64,000 bases of DNA from Adiantum capillus-veneris (lineage: Eukaryota > Streptophyta > Polypodiopsida > Polypodiales > Pteridaceae): contig CM043947.1 of assembly GCA_014529385.2 (NCBI GenBank), forward strand, positions 122,864,391 through 122,928,390. Reading direction: 5' to 3'. Numbering within the stretch: position 1 is the stretch's first letter; each line of letters opens with the position of its first letter. Under the pieces are notes generated by a model. That model was not told the origin of the DNA and ran no database searches. It was given only the letters and a program-made list of their open reading frames with translations. Below, piece by piece: positions 10,357-21,448 of this stretch. Made by a program: the position numbers and the translations under genes.

Positions 10357-12066
10357 TGTCATAAAATTTATTATCTAACTTTACCAGATGATTTTCTCAT
10401 ATTAAAATGATCATTTAATGTGGGAGAATAAGGGGAATAAGAGTTAGAATAGAGACATGTGCTTCTAGACCTATCTCAACACGGGACCAAAAAGGAGAGA
10501 TGGTTGCATCTCAATAGGGGTCCAAAAGGAGATGGTCTATCGAAGAGTAACTCAATAAGGGTCCAAAAGGAGGTAGCCTATCAAAGAGCAATGTGCATCT
10601 AATGAAGCTTAAAATACCTTATGCTTAGCTTCATTAAAGACCTCCAATGGTTAGTGTTAAAAGTCCTTTGACCTTAGGCATGACCTTAGGCAAGCTAGGA
10701 CTGAGCTTGAGGTGGGAACCCAACCTAAGCTTGAGGTGCTTGTCGTGCTTGATGATGAAGATGCGTTCTTGATGACTAAGGTGCTTGAGGTGCTTGTCAT
10801 GCAAGATGACTAAGGTACTTGAGGTGCTTTTCATACTTAATGGGAGGTAAGGTGCTTGAGTCAAAAAGAGACCCTACAAACTAAATGAGGAAGGTGCTTG
10901 CGAAGCTTCCCATACATGGGGGGGTAAGGTGCTTGAGTCAAAAAGAGACCCTACAAACTTAATGAGGAAGGTGCTTGAGAAGCTTCCTATGCATGAAAGT
11001 CCCAAAGTTAGGGTAATCTTTTACTTTTCCACTCACCCAAAGGGCATCCATTTTTCAAAGGGCACATGGGACACATGCCAGACTCTCCTTATGCTTAACC
11101 ACATGGTGTGCTTGAATGCTATTGGTTGGGCTAAAGAGGGGTCCAATGAGCTTCTTGTTCCATCCAAGAAATATCTATATATTCTCAAGCTCTCTCTCTC
11201 TAAGGTGTAAGGAAGACACTTGTCCAAAGACTACCCATGTACTTGAATGCATATTGCATGTGATTGGCTAGGGGGGAGAGGGGTCCAATGAGCTTGAAAC
11301 ATGTGTAAAAGCTACAACTCGCCCCAAGCAAACAAGGCGGGTGTTGGGGGAATATACACCACACACACACACTCATTTTGTGGATCATTCTCACTTGGTG
11401 AAAGTTGAGGAACTCCATCTCCCTTCTCCAAGCTTGTGAGAGGTGAGAGCCTACACCAACACTCTTGGCTATGGAATGCAAATCCAACCAAGAGCCATGC
11501 GTCAATGCTTAAGCTTTCCATCTTCTCCATCGTCATTACTATAATATTATGTATACTAGCAAGAAGAGTGATGATAAGTGAGGAACTATTTCTTTCTCTT
11601 ATGGAATGTTTCTTTTTCCTCTTCCCTATCCTCATTCCCTGCTAGCTCTCTCCACCTTCAAAGGTGTTTGAGGCCTTGGGACTGAGGTTTGGGATAGTTA
11701 ATTCTTTCTACAAAGTTTATGTTATGCTTGTGATTCTTGAATCTTTCCATCTTCATTGCATCACCTAGGTCACAAGGAACAAAAGATTGTATTTTACCAA
11801 GTCTGTCTTGATGGGAGAAACTATAATACAAATGCCTATTGGAGGGGAGACTGGCTCTGTATGAATTGGGTCCTCAACTATTGTCATGTTCTCTAAACTC
11901 TCTCTCTTGCAAAAGTATTGTTCATGCCAAGTTAACTAAGTACCATGTTGATGTTGCTACCATCAATTAAGTTCACCTACTATGCTCACAAAGTAATCTC
12001 ACAAAAGTGCTTCACCTAACTTCCTATTTCCGCTACTCTCAAAGTTCATAGGCCATTTTCATTACA
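10357..12066 (+). repeat. 5' LTR of the Ty3 element (1710 bp)
   Basis: The first third contains repeated phrases such as GGTCCAAAAGGAG. The middle has a roughly 76-bp tandem duplication starting GGTGCTTGAGTCAAAAAGAG (about 10853 and 10929), also present in the 3' copy near 36233. It ends CCATTTTCATTACA. Open frames inside it are not genes. Confidence 0.9.
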
Positions 12067-12067
12067 A

Positions 12068-12079
12068 TGGTATCAGAGA
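12068..12079 (+). promoter_or_regulatory. Primer-binding site (tRNA-iMet type)
   Basis: TGGTATCAGAGA starts two bases after the LTR. It matches the tRNA-iMet complement except at its last base. Confidence 0.85.
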
Positions 12080-12498
12080 ATTTGGTTTCTCTTTCCTTGC
12101 TTAAGAAGAGAGGTCCTTAAGTAGACTATTAATGGTTGATTTTGTTAATTATATTAGGGTAAGTGGGAGTGGGTTCTATTATCGATTTTGTTGAGTCACT
12201 ATGTGGGATATGGTGCACTCCTCAGAAGCTTTGGTTTTAATAATGGGGTCTTTTTAGACTTATCTACGGCTTTACCATTATTGAGCCATAAGAAGTCCGA
12301 AAGGAGTTATCCCTCCACTATGTTAGACTCACTCTACTACTCTCTATAATTAACCAATTCGAGCCGTGGGTGTAGATACTTAAGTGCCTATTTTCAAAGG
12401 CTAAGAGGAGTAGCAACTAATGTTTTGAATTTCCAAAGCATGTACTAAGTAAATTCGTAAGTTTAATTAACATGGCTGACAATAACTAAGAGAGTAGA

Positions 12499-14183
12499 AT
12501 GAACATTGACAACTTTGAATTTACACATGAAGGTGCTACTGATGATGCCCCCATGTTTGTTAGTTATCTTGTTACTAGGTTGCAACAAGCTATGGGCAAC
12601 CCCTGCAAGCCAAATTTACTCAACAACTTTGTGCTTATGGGATTTCCTTTCTTCTCCAAGAGGAAAAAGAACTCAGGAGGCCTCTTGATGAGACCCCCAA
12701 AAGAAGTCTTTCCCATACAAGAGGAGGAATCCAAAGAACACAAAAGTAATGAATCCCTAAGTTCCTCAGAAGATGTGGCTCCATGAAGATGGCAGTCTAG
12801 ACGGTCGCCAACTCCTCCCAACAGGAAACGGTCAACCCATAGTCCTTCTCTTCGTCACTCCAAAAAGGGAAGAGAGGAAACAAAGGAAGAAAAGGGTATT
12901 CTCCTAGAGAATACAAGAGAGGAGGACATCACAAATCTTATCCTGCAGGGCGAAGGTCACAAAAGGTCAAGAAGTTCAAAGAGGGAGGAAAGAGTATCTC
13001 TTTTCTCACCTATGATGGCACCTTTGGTGCTACTGACAAAAAATTGGCCTTCAGACGAGGGCTTCATGGAGTCCTCCAAGCTACGCCATGTAGCTATGCA
13101 CTTCCAAAAATCGGCTCGTCAATGGTGGGCTAGCCTTCGTGGCATCGGCATAGCCCCAAAGACATGGAAAACTCTACAAGCTTCTATCATGAAGCAATTC
13201 CTTGCAAGCAATGCAAAGGACAAAGTACTCACTGAATGGAGGAGTTTGAGGCTTCTCTCTCATGAGTGTATCCACAAATATATGGACAAGTTTTGGGATT
13301 TAAATCTCAAGGCTATTGTCTTTCAAAAGATAGACTTTGCTGAGCAAAAGCAACAATGCTGTGCGGGATTACCGAAAGAGATGGTCGAGTATGTCAACTC
13401 TCAACGGCCTGGTTCTATCACCAAAGTAATCCACCACACCATGGTTGCCTCATGCATCAATTTCCAACAAGGGGCTAGAAAAAATGTCAAGCCCATGGAA
13501 AATAAAAACAAAAGTGATGCCTAGGAAAACCAATGACCAAAATTCTTACCAAGGCTATTCCAACAATAACAACAATTGTTCCAAGGAGAAGGGAGTTTAC
13601 AAAGGTAAATATAAACTCTCTCCTAAAGAGTTAGAAGCTTTTTGTAAGGACCACAAATGTTTTAATTGTGGAGAGCAAGGCCATGGTTATCGTCCTTGCC
13701 CTAAGAGAATTGCCCGCGCAATGAGACTCCTAGAGCCTCTATGTTTGAAGCTCCAAAAGAGGATGCTCATTGCCAAGGATTTCTCCTTTCCTATGCTTGG
13801 AGAAAGATGCAACAGCATGATGCCTTTAGTTTGTTTGACCATGGTTCAACTCACAAATTCATATCCACGGAGTTGACCACCAAGCTAGGCATACAACCCA
13901 CGAGATGGGAGATGCATTGAAATCCAATGGAGCTATCAAGGGACAAGACGTCTCAGTTACTTCCTTAATTGGAAAATTAAGGCTTCATGTCCAAAGCTAT
14001 GTGGACAAAAAGGATTCATTCATCTTCCCTCTCAAACATGAGAATGTTATCGTTGGGGCACCATGGTTGAACGGCATGTCTTCCAACATGAAGTTCCTTG
14101 AAAGGAGAATCTACTTCACCTACAAGGAAAAGAGCATGTACATAGATACTAATGAGTTGGGGAACACCATATCCTTGCAATAA
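12499..14183 (+). pseudogene. Ty3 gag and protease region
   Basis: Gag packages the element RNA into virus-like particles, and the protease matures the polyprotein. The 13012-13524 part shows a retrotransposon gag fold (ARQWWASLRG, FLASNAKDKVLTEWRSL, AGLPKEMVEYV). In the next frame (13445-13876) a zinc knuckle CFNCGEQGHGYRPC has correct CX2CX4HX4C spacing. The protease follows at about 13825 (FDHGSTHKFISTELTTKLG), in which the catalytic DSG has become DHG. The downstream VIVGAPWLNG (13905-14183) is the usual flap/end motif. At least three frameshifts or stops break the chain. The short N-terminal frame at 12499-12786 is acidic and has no named domain. Confidence 0.82.
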
Positions 14184-14370
14184 ATGGAATCAAGAGGAAA
14201 TAAGGTTGTCTAATTTCCTAAATGGATTCCAAGATGTTTTAATTGATGAAATCCCTAGTGAGCTACCGCTAAAATGAGGGATGATGACCATGCAATTGAG
14301 CACCTACCAGGAAGCTCACTGCTCAACAAGAGGAGATCACGAGCCAAGTGCATGAATTGGTGGAAAAGGG

Positions 14371-14515
14371 ATGGTGAGGTCTAGCTCCTCTCTATTTTTT
14401 TCACCATTTCTTTTAGTGCAAAAAAAAGACGACACATATCACATGTGTGTCGATTATAGAGCACTAAATAAGATCACTATCACAAATAGATTTCCCATGC
14501 CGCGGTGTCGTTCTG
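14371..14515 (+). pseudogene. Ty3 reverse transcriptase, N-terminal fragment
   Basis: LFFSPFLLVQKKDDTYHMCV followed by DYRALNKITITNRFPMPR matches the first conserved blocks of Ty3 reverse transcriptase. The frame ends after the PMPR block. The polymerase core, including the YxDD motif, is absent and is replaced by 14516-16020. This copy therefore cannot make cDNA. Confidence 0.85.
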
Positions 14516-16020
14516 TGGCACGTACATGGTGGGAACGGAAGCTAAGCCCTACAATATTATGGATTTTATGTGTATACCTTAAGTATGCATAAGTATATGC
14601 ATTTTCTATTTAGCATGCAAAAAGCTAGTCGAAGTCTGATGTGTCACTCTTGTTGGGAATGGGCTTCGATCTTGGGCTTCTTTGTGAACGTCTTCTTGGA
14701 GCCATGATAAAATGAGCCTATAAAACTTACCTCATATCTACTAGGCATCCTAGGTGGCATATGACATGTATAGCATGGCCAAAAGTGGCCTTAGTCATAG
14801 TATACCCCATGAGGTGTCATTCTACACATAGTAGGTACACTTTGGAATGATTATGGACCTAGAAAAATCCCTTAGAAAAGTGGTTACGAGTTTATTTGAT
14901 GTCATCCATGATGTATGCCAAGCTCTCTCTCAATTTTTTATAAAGCTACTCTTGGAGGCTTATGGTGGCAAGGAGAAGATATTTGGACAAAAATCTAGAA
15001 GAACCTCTAGATAATTCTTAAAGAGAAAGATCTAGAAGAACCTCTAGATATTTCTTGAAGAGAAAGATCTAGAAGAACCTCTAGATATTTCTTGATGAGA
15101 AAGATCTAGAAACTTTGAAGATAATTTCAAGATATTTTTGAAAAGGGAGACACTTGTCACACAAATCCCTTGGATATTTCTAAGCAAATATTTTCTTCAA
15201 GAGGCAACCTCACCTATAAATAGAGCCTCTTGCTCCTCACTTGGGCATCAAGCAAACCATCAAGCAATCAAGCACTCAAGCAATCCCCATAATCAAGCCA
15301 CTCTATCAAACCATCACCCAACCTCCTAGCCATCTCCGTGAGGAAAACTTTCTCTCAATTTCAGCCCAACACATCTTGAGCTTGCTACTTCATGCCTCGT
15401 ATTGTTGGTGGCTTGCAAACGGTGTTTGGGACTACTACGCATCATCTACTTCATCAAGTTGGCTACAATATCACAAGTCTTGAGGTGTTCTTCACTTCTT
15501 TGGATTAAGCTTGTGTGGGTCTTTGTGTGTTGATTGTCTCTCTTATCTCTTTCCTCCATTGTTTGGACTGCTTTCTGAGATTTCTTAGATGAATAACCCC
15601 AATGGGGTAACTTTTCAACCCTTTCACTTCGTGCAACATATTAGAATCAACGTTTGTATTAGCCGTAAAATCCACTTCCAACAGAGAATTGTGTTACTCT
15701 TTGGGCCGGAAAGACTGCAAGAAATTCTTCTTTCTCCATGTCCTCTTATTTTGCCACTACTAGACTACTCTAGTTCTTTCGATGTGCACATATTTATTCT
15801 CCTCTAGGGATTGAGTCTTGCTTTTTTAAATTACTATGAGCCAAAAAGACTTGTATACACGGCTCATTCCTATCGCTAGGCAAAATATCTACATCTTTGT
15901 AAGCACTAAGTTACAGTTTCAAAGAACCATTTGCAGTCTATTTGGAGCACAACGACTTGCTGTTATAAATGCATCAGTGAACCCTTTCATCTTACCTTTG
16001 ATTAGATACGATCAAAGCCT
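14516..16020. other. Foreign segment replacing the RT core
   Basis: This segment interrupts pol between RT block 2 and RNase H. It contains a 37-bp tandem repeat (14993-15111), a possible TATA box (CCTATAAATAGAGCC, about 15206-15220) before a pyrimidine- and CAAGCA-rich stretch, and two copies of a motif (15600-15750 and 15850-15980) that also occurs at 53541-53738. The TATA context resembles an LTR promoter, so part may be another LTR, but ends and target duplication could not be fixed. Confidence 0.55.
14993..15111. repeat. 37-bp tandem repeat
   Basis: Units start at 14993, 15030, 15067 and 15104, each with ATCTAGAAGAACCTCTAGAT. The unit contains an inverted TCTAG/CTAGA pair. The fourth unit is cut short. 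Confidence 0.92.
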
Positions 16021-17690
16021 ATGTGTGCTCACACTATTAGATCTCTCAAAGACATTTGAGGTCCAATGTGATGCTTGTGGTGATTGCCTTGGAGCTATTT
16101 TTCTTCAAGAAGGGCATGCCATAGCATATGAGAGTCAAATAATCAACTTCGATAAGTGAGTATTGGGCAAATACGAAAAAGAGCTACTAGCTATTCTATA
16201 TGCCCTAAACAGGTGGAAACACTATCTCTTGGGGATTCCATTCATCCTATGAATGGATCACAAAGCCTCAAGAACTTCATGACACAAACCAAGCTCTACG
16301 ACAAACAAATGAGGTGGGCAAATTTTTGTTTTCAATTTAAATTTCATATTGCTCACATTGCTAACAAGCACAATCAAGTGGTCGATGCACTTCCACAACG
16401 ATCTGGTGTCTATAGCAACTCACAATGATCTATCTTTTATGATAGATGAGTATGCTACTGATCGAGACTTTAAGTACGTAATTACAGTCTTTGCAATATG
16501 AAAGAAAAAGAACCATCCACCTTGAAGGATGGTTATCTTTCAAACGGCAATAGACTATGTGTTAATCACCCATACAATAAAAAAGTCATGTATGAATCCC
16601 ATACTTCTCCTTATGCAGGGGAAAGAGGGATTCCATAGTCTACTCTTCGAGGAGTAGAAATGTATTTATGTTGGTCTACCATGAAAAGTAAACCTACACG
16701 AGTATGTTTCAAATTGCGTGGTATACCAAAACGTTAAATTTAATCGAGGGAAGCAACTTGGATTGTTTCAGTCGAAAAGCTTAACAAGAAAACACACTCT
16801 ATGCCTGTCAAAAAGACTATTAAGGCACATCGAATGGCAACCCTCTTCAGATCTCAAATTTTCAAGCACCATGGCTTTCCAACATCCATAGTGTCGGACA
16901 AAGATCCTAGAATGACCAGTAATTTTTAGAAGGGTCTCTTTTGGAATCTAAGAAGTAGATTAAATTTCTCTTTGGCCTATCATCCACAAATGGATGACCA
17001 AAGTGAAATAACTAATCTAATGATTATTGAATCTACTAAAAGCCTATGTCATGGAAGTAGATCAATGTTGTCAATGATAGGAGTACCTACCTCTTATAGA
17101 GTATGCGTACAATGATCATAGTTCTATGGGGAAAGTACCTTTTGAGGTTAAAGAAGCGAGATCCAAAAGTCCCTTACTACTTAAAGTACATGGGAAGATC
17201 TTCGCTACTGATGAATATAGCCAAGACTTACAAGAATCATTTCCAAAGATTAAAATGGTTATATCCATCTCACAGCAAAGGCAAAAAGGACTGCTACTAA
17301 TAAGCACAAAAGAGCCTTAGTCTTTAAGTAAAATGATTGGGTCTTGCTAAACTTTTTCAAGGCTCGTCTAAGGCATACTACAGGCAAGAATCCTATGGGC
17401 CACCAAGAGTATTATGCTAAACTAGCAAAAAGATACTTTATTCCTTTTTAAAATTCTTAAGTCAATCAATGAGATGGATTATCAATTAAAGTTACCCCAA
17501 CCATTGGCTCATGCAGCATGTTTTCCATGAGAGCCTATGTAAGCCTTACAAAGAAGCACCATCAAAAGAAGCAATAGTTGCAGACCCTCCAAAAATCGAA
17601 GATCAAGTACTTCAACCTGAGTCCATCCTATGACATGAGACAAGGTATTAAGAAACGGTAAGATTATCTGACGATATCTTATTAAGTTTA
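16020..17690 (+). pseudogene. Ty3 RNase H, integrase and chromodomain-like tail
   Basis: RNase H (16020-16430) begins DLSKTFEVQCDACGDCLGAI and continues with QEGHAIAYES and ALNRWKHYLLG, the classic Ty3 order. It degrades the RNA strand during reverse transcription. Integrase fragments follow: CVVYQNVKFNRGKQLGLFQ (zinc-binding end), FSLAYHPQMDDQ and PLIEYAYNDH. Near 17590, PPKIEDQVLQPESIL resembles the lead into a chromovirus chromodomain. Most catalytic residues of integrase are lost, and in-frame stops are frequent. This is an old, dead copy. Confidence 0.8.
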
Positions 17691-18125
17691 AGAATTATTC
17701 TTTTAAAGATGCTAGATGGATGCAAAGAACCTAGCTTAGAATAATATGAACCTTGTCAATGCTTACAATGTTTCACTAGAGTAAGCATATGAAAATGCAT
17801 TTTAAATAAGAAATGTTTTTGCCTTATAAGACTAGTTCTCTTTTTATTGTACACAAATTTAAGAAGTATGCATGCTTAAAATCATGTTTGTGCTGACGAC
17901 GTCTCCCAAACACCAAGTAGAACTTGTCACTCTACTTTGGAAGTATGATATGGACTAAAAAGCAGACATGCTTGCGGCAGCTACATCTCCCAAGCACCAA
18001 ATGGAATATTCATCCATCTTGGAATGATGTCGAAGGGTAAAAAGGGATCCTCTACCCGCTAAGCAACATGGACTAATGACTAGGCTTTATCTTCTCCACC
18101 TCATAGTCGAGGACGACTATGCTTT

Positions 18126-18139
18126 CAAGAGAGAGGCAA
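18126..18139 (+). other. Polypurine tract of the Ty3 element
   Basis: The purine-rich AAGAGAGAGGCAA lies directly before the 3' LTR start. It would prime plus-strand synthesis. Confidence 0.75.
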
Positions 18140-18479
18140 TGTCATAAAATATAATATCTAACTTTACCAAATGATTTTCTCATATTACACTGATCATTTA
18201 ATGTGGCAGAATAAATGGGAACAAGAGTTAGAATAGAGACATATGCTTCTATACCTATCTCCACACAGGACCAAAAGGAGAGATGGTTGCATCTCAATAG
18301 GGGTCCAAAAGGAGATGGTCTATCAAAGAGCAATGTGCAATAAGTGCTTCTAGACTTACCTCAACAGGGGACCAAGAGGAGAGATGGTTACATCTCAATA
18401 AGGGTCTAAAAGGAGGTAGTCTATCAAAGAGCAATGTGCATCTAATGGAGCTTAAAAGACTTTAGTGTTAGCTTCATTA
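18140..18479 (+). repeat. 3' LTR of the Ty3 element, left piece
   Basis: Begins TGTCATAAAAT like the 5' LTR and follows it to AGCTTCATTA, equal to 5' LTR position 10636. It stops at the insertion at 18480 and continues at 36030. It holds an internal duplication of the AAAGAGCAATGTGCA phrase. Confidence 0.9.
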
Positions 18480-18726
18480 CCCTTTTCAGTGTAAGATGCC
18501 TACACTCCAAATTATAAAGAGAGGCTACCCACGTGGCTCGTATAAAAATAACGCAAACCTGCCGATGCTCCTAATTGTGCCGATGCTGCTAATTGAAAGC
18601 AAACGCATCCTCAAAACGCGCAATCAACAGTGCAATAAAAAAAAAAGCAGGAGAAGATGCAACAAACGGCAATCGCGAGCAGCAAGCAGGACCAGGTATG
18701 TCTCTCTGTCTATGTGTGTGCACGCG

Positions 18727-18824
<98 letters not shown>

Positions 18825-19291
18825 GAAATGAAATGTTATATTAACGTCTTCAAAAGGCCAGAATGACCTATGAGACCAAACTGATACAAAAGTGGTGAAT
18901 CTGTTACATTGTCTAGGTACCTTAGTACCAAAGTACTAAGTGTGAAAGTGTGAAAATAAATGTGAAAAACTAAATACAAAGTATTAAATAAACTTCTTAG
19001 GAGCATTCTGGGTGTCTGGCTAGAATGCTTCTAATCCTTTGTTGTAGTCTCCTCCGGTGAAGTGTGCTTCTGCATCTCGGTCGTGGTCGTCTCGATTTCC
19101 TAAGCTCAATCGCCCTGTCAATGAGGGTGCCTTTGGTATGAATCATGTGGGTACTCCTTTGTGCTGGCTGCTAGACTCTTGCTTCTCCTTCCACTTTTGC
19201 TACTCTCGATCCGAAGAAATCTGTGATCTGCCTCTAAGGCTGTAGTGCTCTTTGTCTTCTCATTAGATTATCCCTGTGCCGATGTAGTTCC

Positions 19292-19348
<57 letters not shown>

Positions 19349-19461
19349 GATTTAGGTGTGCGTGTTTGTGTGTGTGTGTAGAGGACGCAGCAAACGGCAA
19401 TCACGAGCACCAAATAGCAAGCAGGACTAGGTACGTCTCTCTGTCTGTGTGTGTGCACGCA

Positions 19462-19521
<60 letters not shown>

Positions 19522-19525
19522 TTGA

Positions 19526-19559
<34 letters not shown>

Positions 19560-19564
19560 CGAGA

Positions 19565-19597
<33 letters not shown>
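18480..19597. repeat. Duplicated microsatellite block (GT/GA compound repeats)
   Basis: Compound (TG)n(AG)n tracts lie at 18728-18821 and 19460-19595, and a pure (GA)n tract at 19295-19346. The first two are preceded by the same sequence (GCAACAAACGGCAATCGCGA near 18657, GCAGCAAACGGCAATCACGA near 19386), so the block was duplicated together with its flank. No gene is seen. All long open frames here are simple-repeat artefacts. Confidence 0.88.
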
Positions 19598-19840
19598 TTG
19601 ATTTATGTGTGCGTGTTTGTGTGTATCTGCGTCTAGGTAGGGGGGTAGGAGCCAACAGAGGTGAGACATGCACTGCAATGTTAGAGAGAGGAGAGTACTT
19701 GCGCAAGAGAGTTGATTTATGTGTGCGTGTTTGTGTATCTGCATCCGGGTAGGGGAGTAGGAGCCAACAAAGGTGAGACATGCACTACAATTTTAGAGAG
19801 AGGAGAGTACTTGCGCAAGAGAGTTGATTTATGTTAGCAT

Positions 19841-19876
<36 letters not shown>

Positions 19877-19955
19877 CTGCGTCCAAGTAGGGGAATAGGA
19901 GCCAACAGAGGTGAGACATGCACTCCAATGTTAGATAGAGGAGAGTACTTGCGCA
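19598..19955. repeat. ~112-bp minisatellite, three units
   Basis: Units start at 19598, 19709 and 19822, each with GTTGATTTATGT, a GTAGGAGCCAACA segment, and GAGAGTACTTGCGCA. The third contains an expanded (GT)n. Confidence 0.92.
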
Positions 19956-20748
19956 TGCGCAAGGCTGAGAAAGAGAAGGCCAAAGGGTTGTTGCCTGAGA
20001 CCTACCCTACTCTATGCGCGGGGCTGTTGAGGCAAACCCATAGGTTGACTATACATTCCAGTCTATTCTTGTGGCACAGTGGAACTCTCATTAGTGCCTG
20101 TATCAGGCTGCTGCACAGAGACCCTCCATGAATACAGGAGGGCACAGCAGGTTTGGTATACATAGAGAGCCAGCGGGGCTCTGGCATATTGGAAGTCACC
20201 TCGCCGCGGGCTGACCCAACAGGGGTCCACGTGCTGTATTGGGTGTGCAAGCGCAAGACTACCATCAGCAAGGAGCTGCGTACTCTTGAGTCGATTGGCA
20301 GGTACAGGCAGTGGGAAAAAATCTAAAGGGCCTGAACCTTGGGATATCTGGTAGAGCTGATTGAGCGCCCACAATGGGTTGTGGTAGTGCATTTACCCGC
20401 ATCGGGTTGTGGTGTTTGCATCTCCGCCTAGACTCCGCCGAGCCAGAGCGTCGAGCTGTTTTAGGGTCTTTGCCGATCCCTCAAGTGGGTCATGAGCCTA
20501 CATTTTTGTATGCCAGTAGAAGGGTGAGCCCCCGTGCTCCAATCCCTTCCCATTTTGTATTGTAAGCCGTGTTGGGCTCACCGAGTTGAGGAGGATATAC
20601 CCTGGGCTCGCATATCATTGTTTTGGGATTGGTTTCTAGTGTGCCGGCCACTATAGACTCAGACATAGATTCTCTCTAGGGCTCAGCCAAGCCCCGTGTT
20701 CATTACCTTAGACCCCCATTAAGCTGTGTGCAATCGAGGGTCTTAACA
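19956..20748 (+). other. Upstream part of retroelement copy A (LTR-like)
   Basis: No confident gene. The segment from about 20333 matches 26562 onward. It ends TTAACA directly before a primer site, so it is probably the right part of an LTR. Before 20333 the two copies differ. A frame including GILEVTSPRADPTGVHVLYW (about 20180-20245) looks protein-like, but I do not recognise it. Confidence 0.5.
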
Positions 20749-20750
20749 TT

Positions 20751-20762
20751 TGGTATCAAAGC
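20751..20762 (+). promoter_or_regulatory. Primer-binding site, copy A
   Basis: TGGTATCAAAGC, a one-base variant of the tRNA-iMet complement, two bases after TTAACA. Confidence 0.75.
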
Positions 20763-21448
20763 TTCCAGAGATCGCCTCATTAAAGGCGTAGTTCAATGTG
20801 GAGGTTGCAACCCTATGCTTTGAAACAACGATTCAACGTTTGCTTGAGCGTTATCTCATGGACTAACCAGACGATATTGATGCCATCAGCATTCTACCTG
20901 GAATTTGACTGGGATGGGTGCAAGAGGCTATGCGTACTTTGACTCAAACACGTTCGATGACTATAGACTTACTGCAGGGATGTAGACGCAATGCGGCTGG
21001 AAAGTAATGGAGCGAGAAAGGAGCGAGAAAGACAGAAAATGATAATGGATGACGAGCTCCGTCGGCAGGAGCAAGGCATCGCATGGTTTTTTGAAAAGGT
21101 GGCTATGATGCATGCTAAGCTGTTCGAAGACGGGAAACAAGCAGAAGAAAAGAGGAGTACGGATGCTTTGTGTGTGGACAAAGGAGAAGAGAGTATGGCG
21201 GATAAAGGTTACAAGGATGAAATGGACGAGGAGCAAATAATGAGGAAACTCGAGGAGATGTTTCCTACATATGGAGATGCCTATGATGAGGAAGGTTTGC
21301 TGAATTTCAACAGATGCAATGATGGTGAGCACCTTGGGATGGGGATTTGGTGTCATGCGAGCCAGATGTGGAAGTTGCGGATTGCTTAAGTATGGGTGAT
21401 GATAAGGAGCGTCAGGTAGATCCTGCCGACTCCGATTCCTCAGACGAT
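20763..21448 (+). pseudogene. Retroelement ORF of unknown type, copy A
   Basis: The clearest part (20991-21389) encodes a highly charged, probably coiled-coil protein: RKERERQKMIMDDELRRQEQ, then an acidic MFPTYGDAYDEEG motif. Position directly after an LTR-like end and primer site suggests a Gag-type product, but no gag domain or zinc knuckle is visible. A longer sister lies at 26991-28070. Copy A stops at 21448, where a minus-strand Ty3 gag sequence begins without spacing. Confidence 0.5.

Noticed and set aside
11033-11645. ORFs of up to 107 codons repeated at 36681-37012
   Set aside because: They recur because they lie in the two LTR copies of the Ty3 element; frame differs by stops between copies.
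14993-15111. CRISPR-like array
   Set aside because: Units are contiguous with no unique spacers, and the context is a plant retrotransposon.
18496-19781. Several ORFs rich in Cys-Val, Arg-Glu, Ser-Leu or His-Thr repeats
   Set aside because: All are translations of GT/GA tracts on both strands in every frame.
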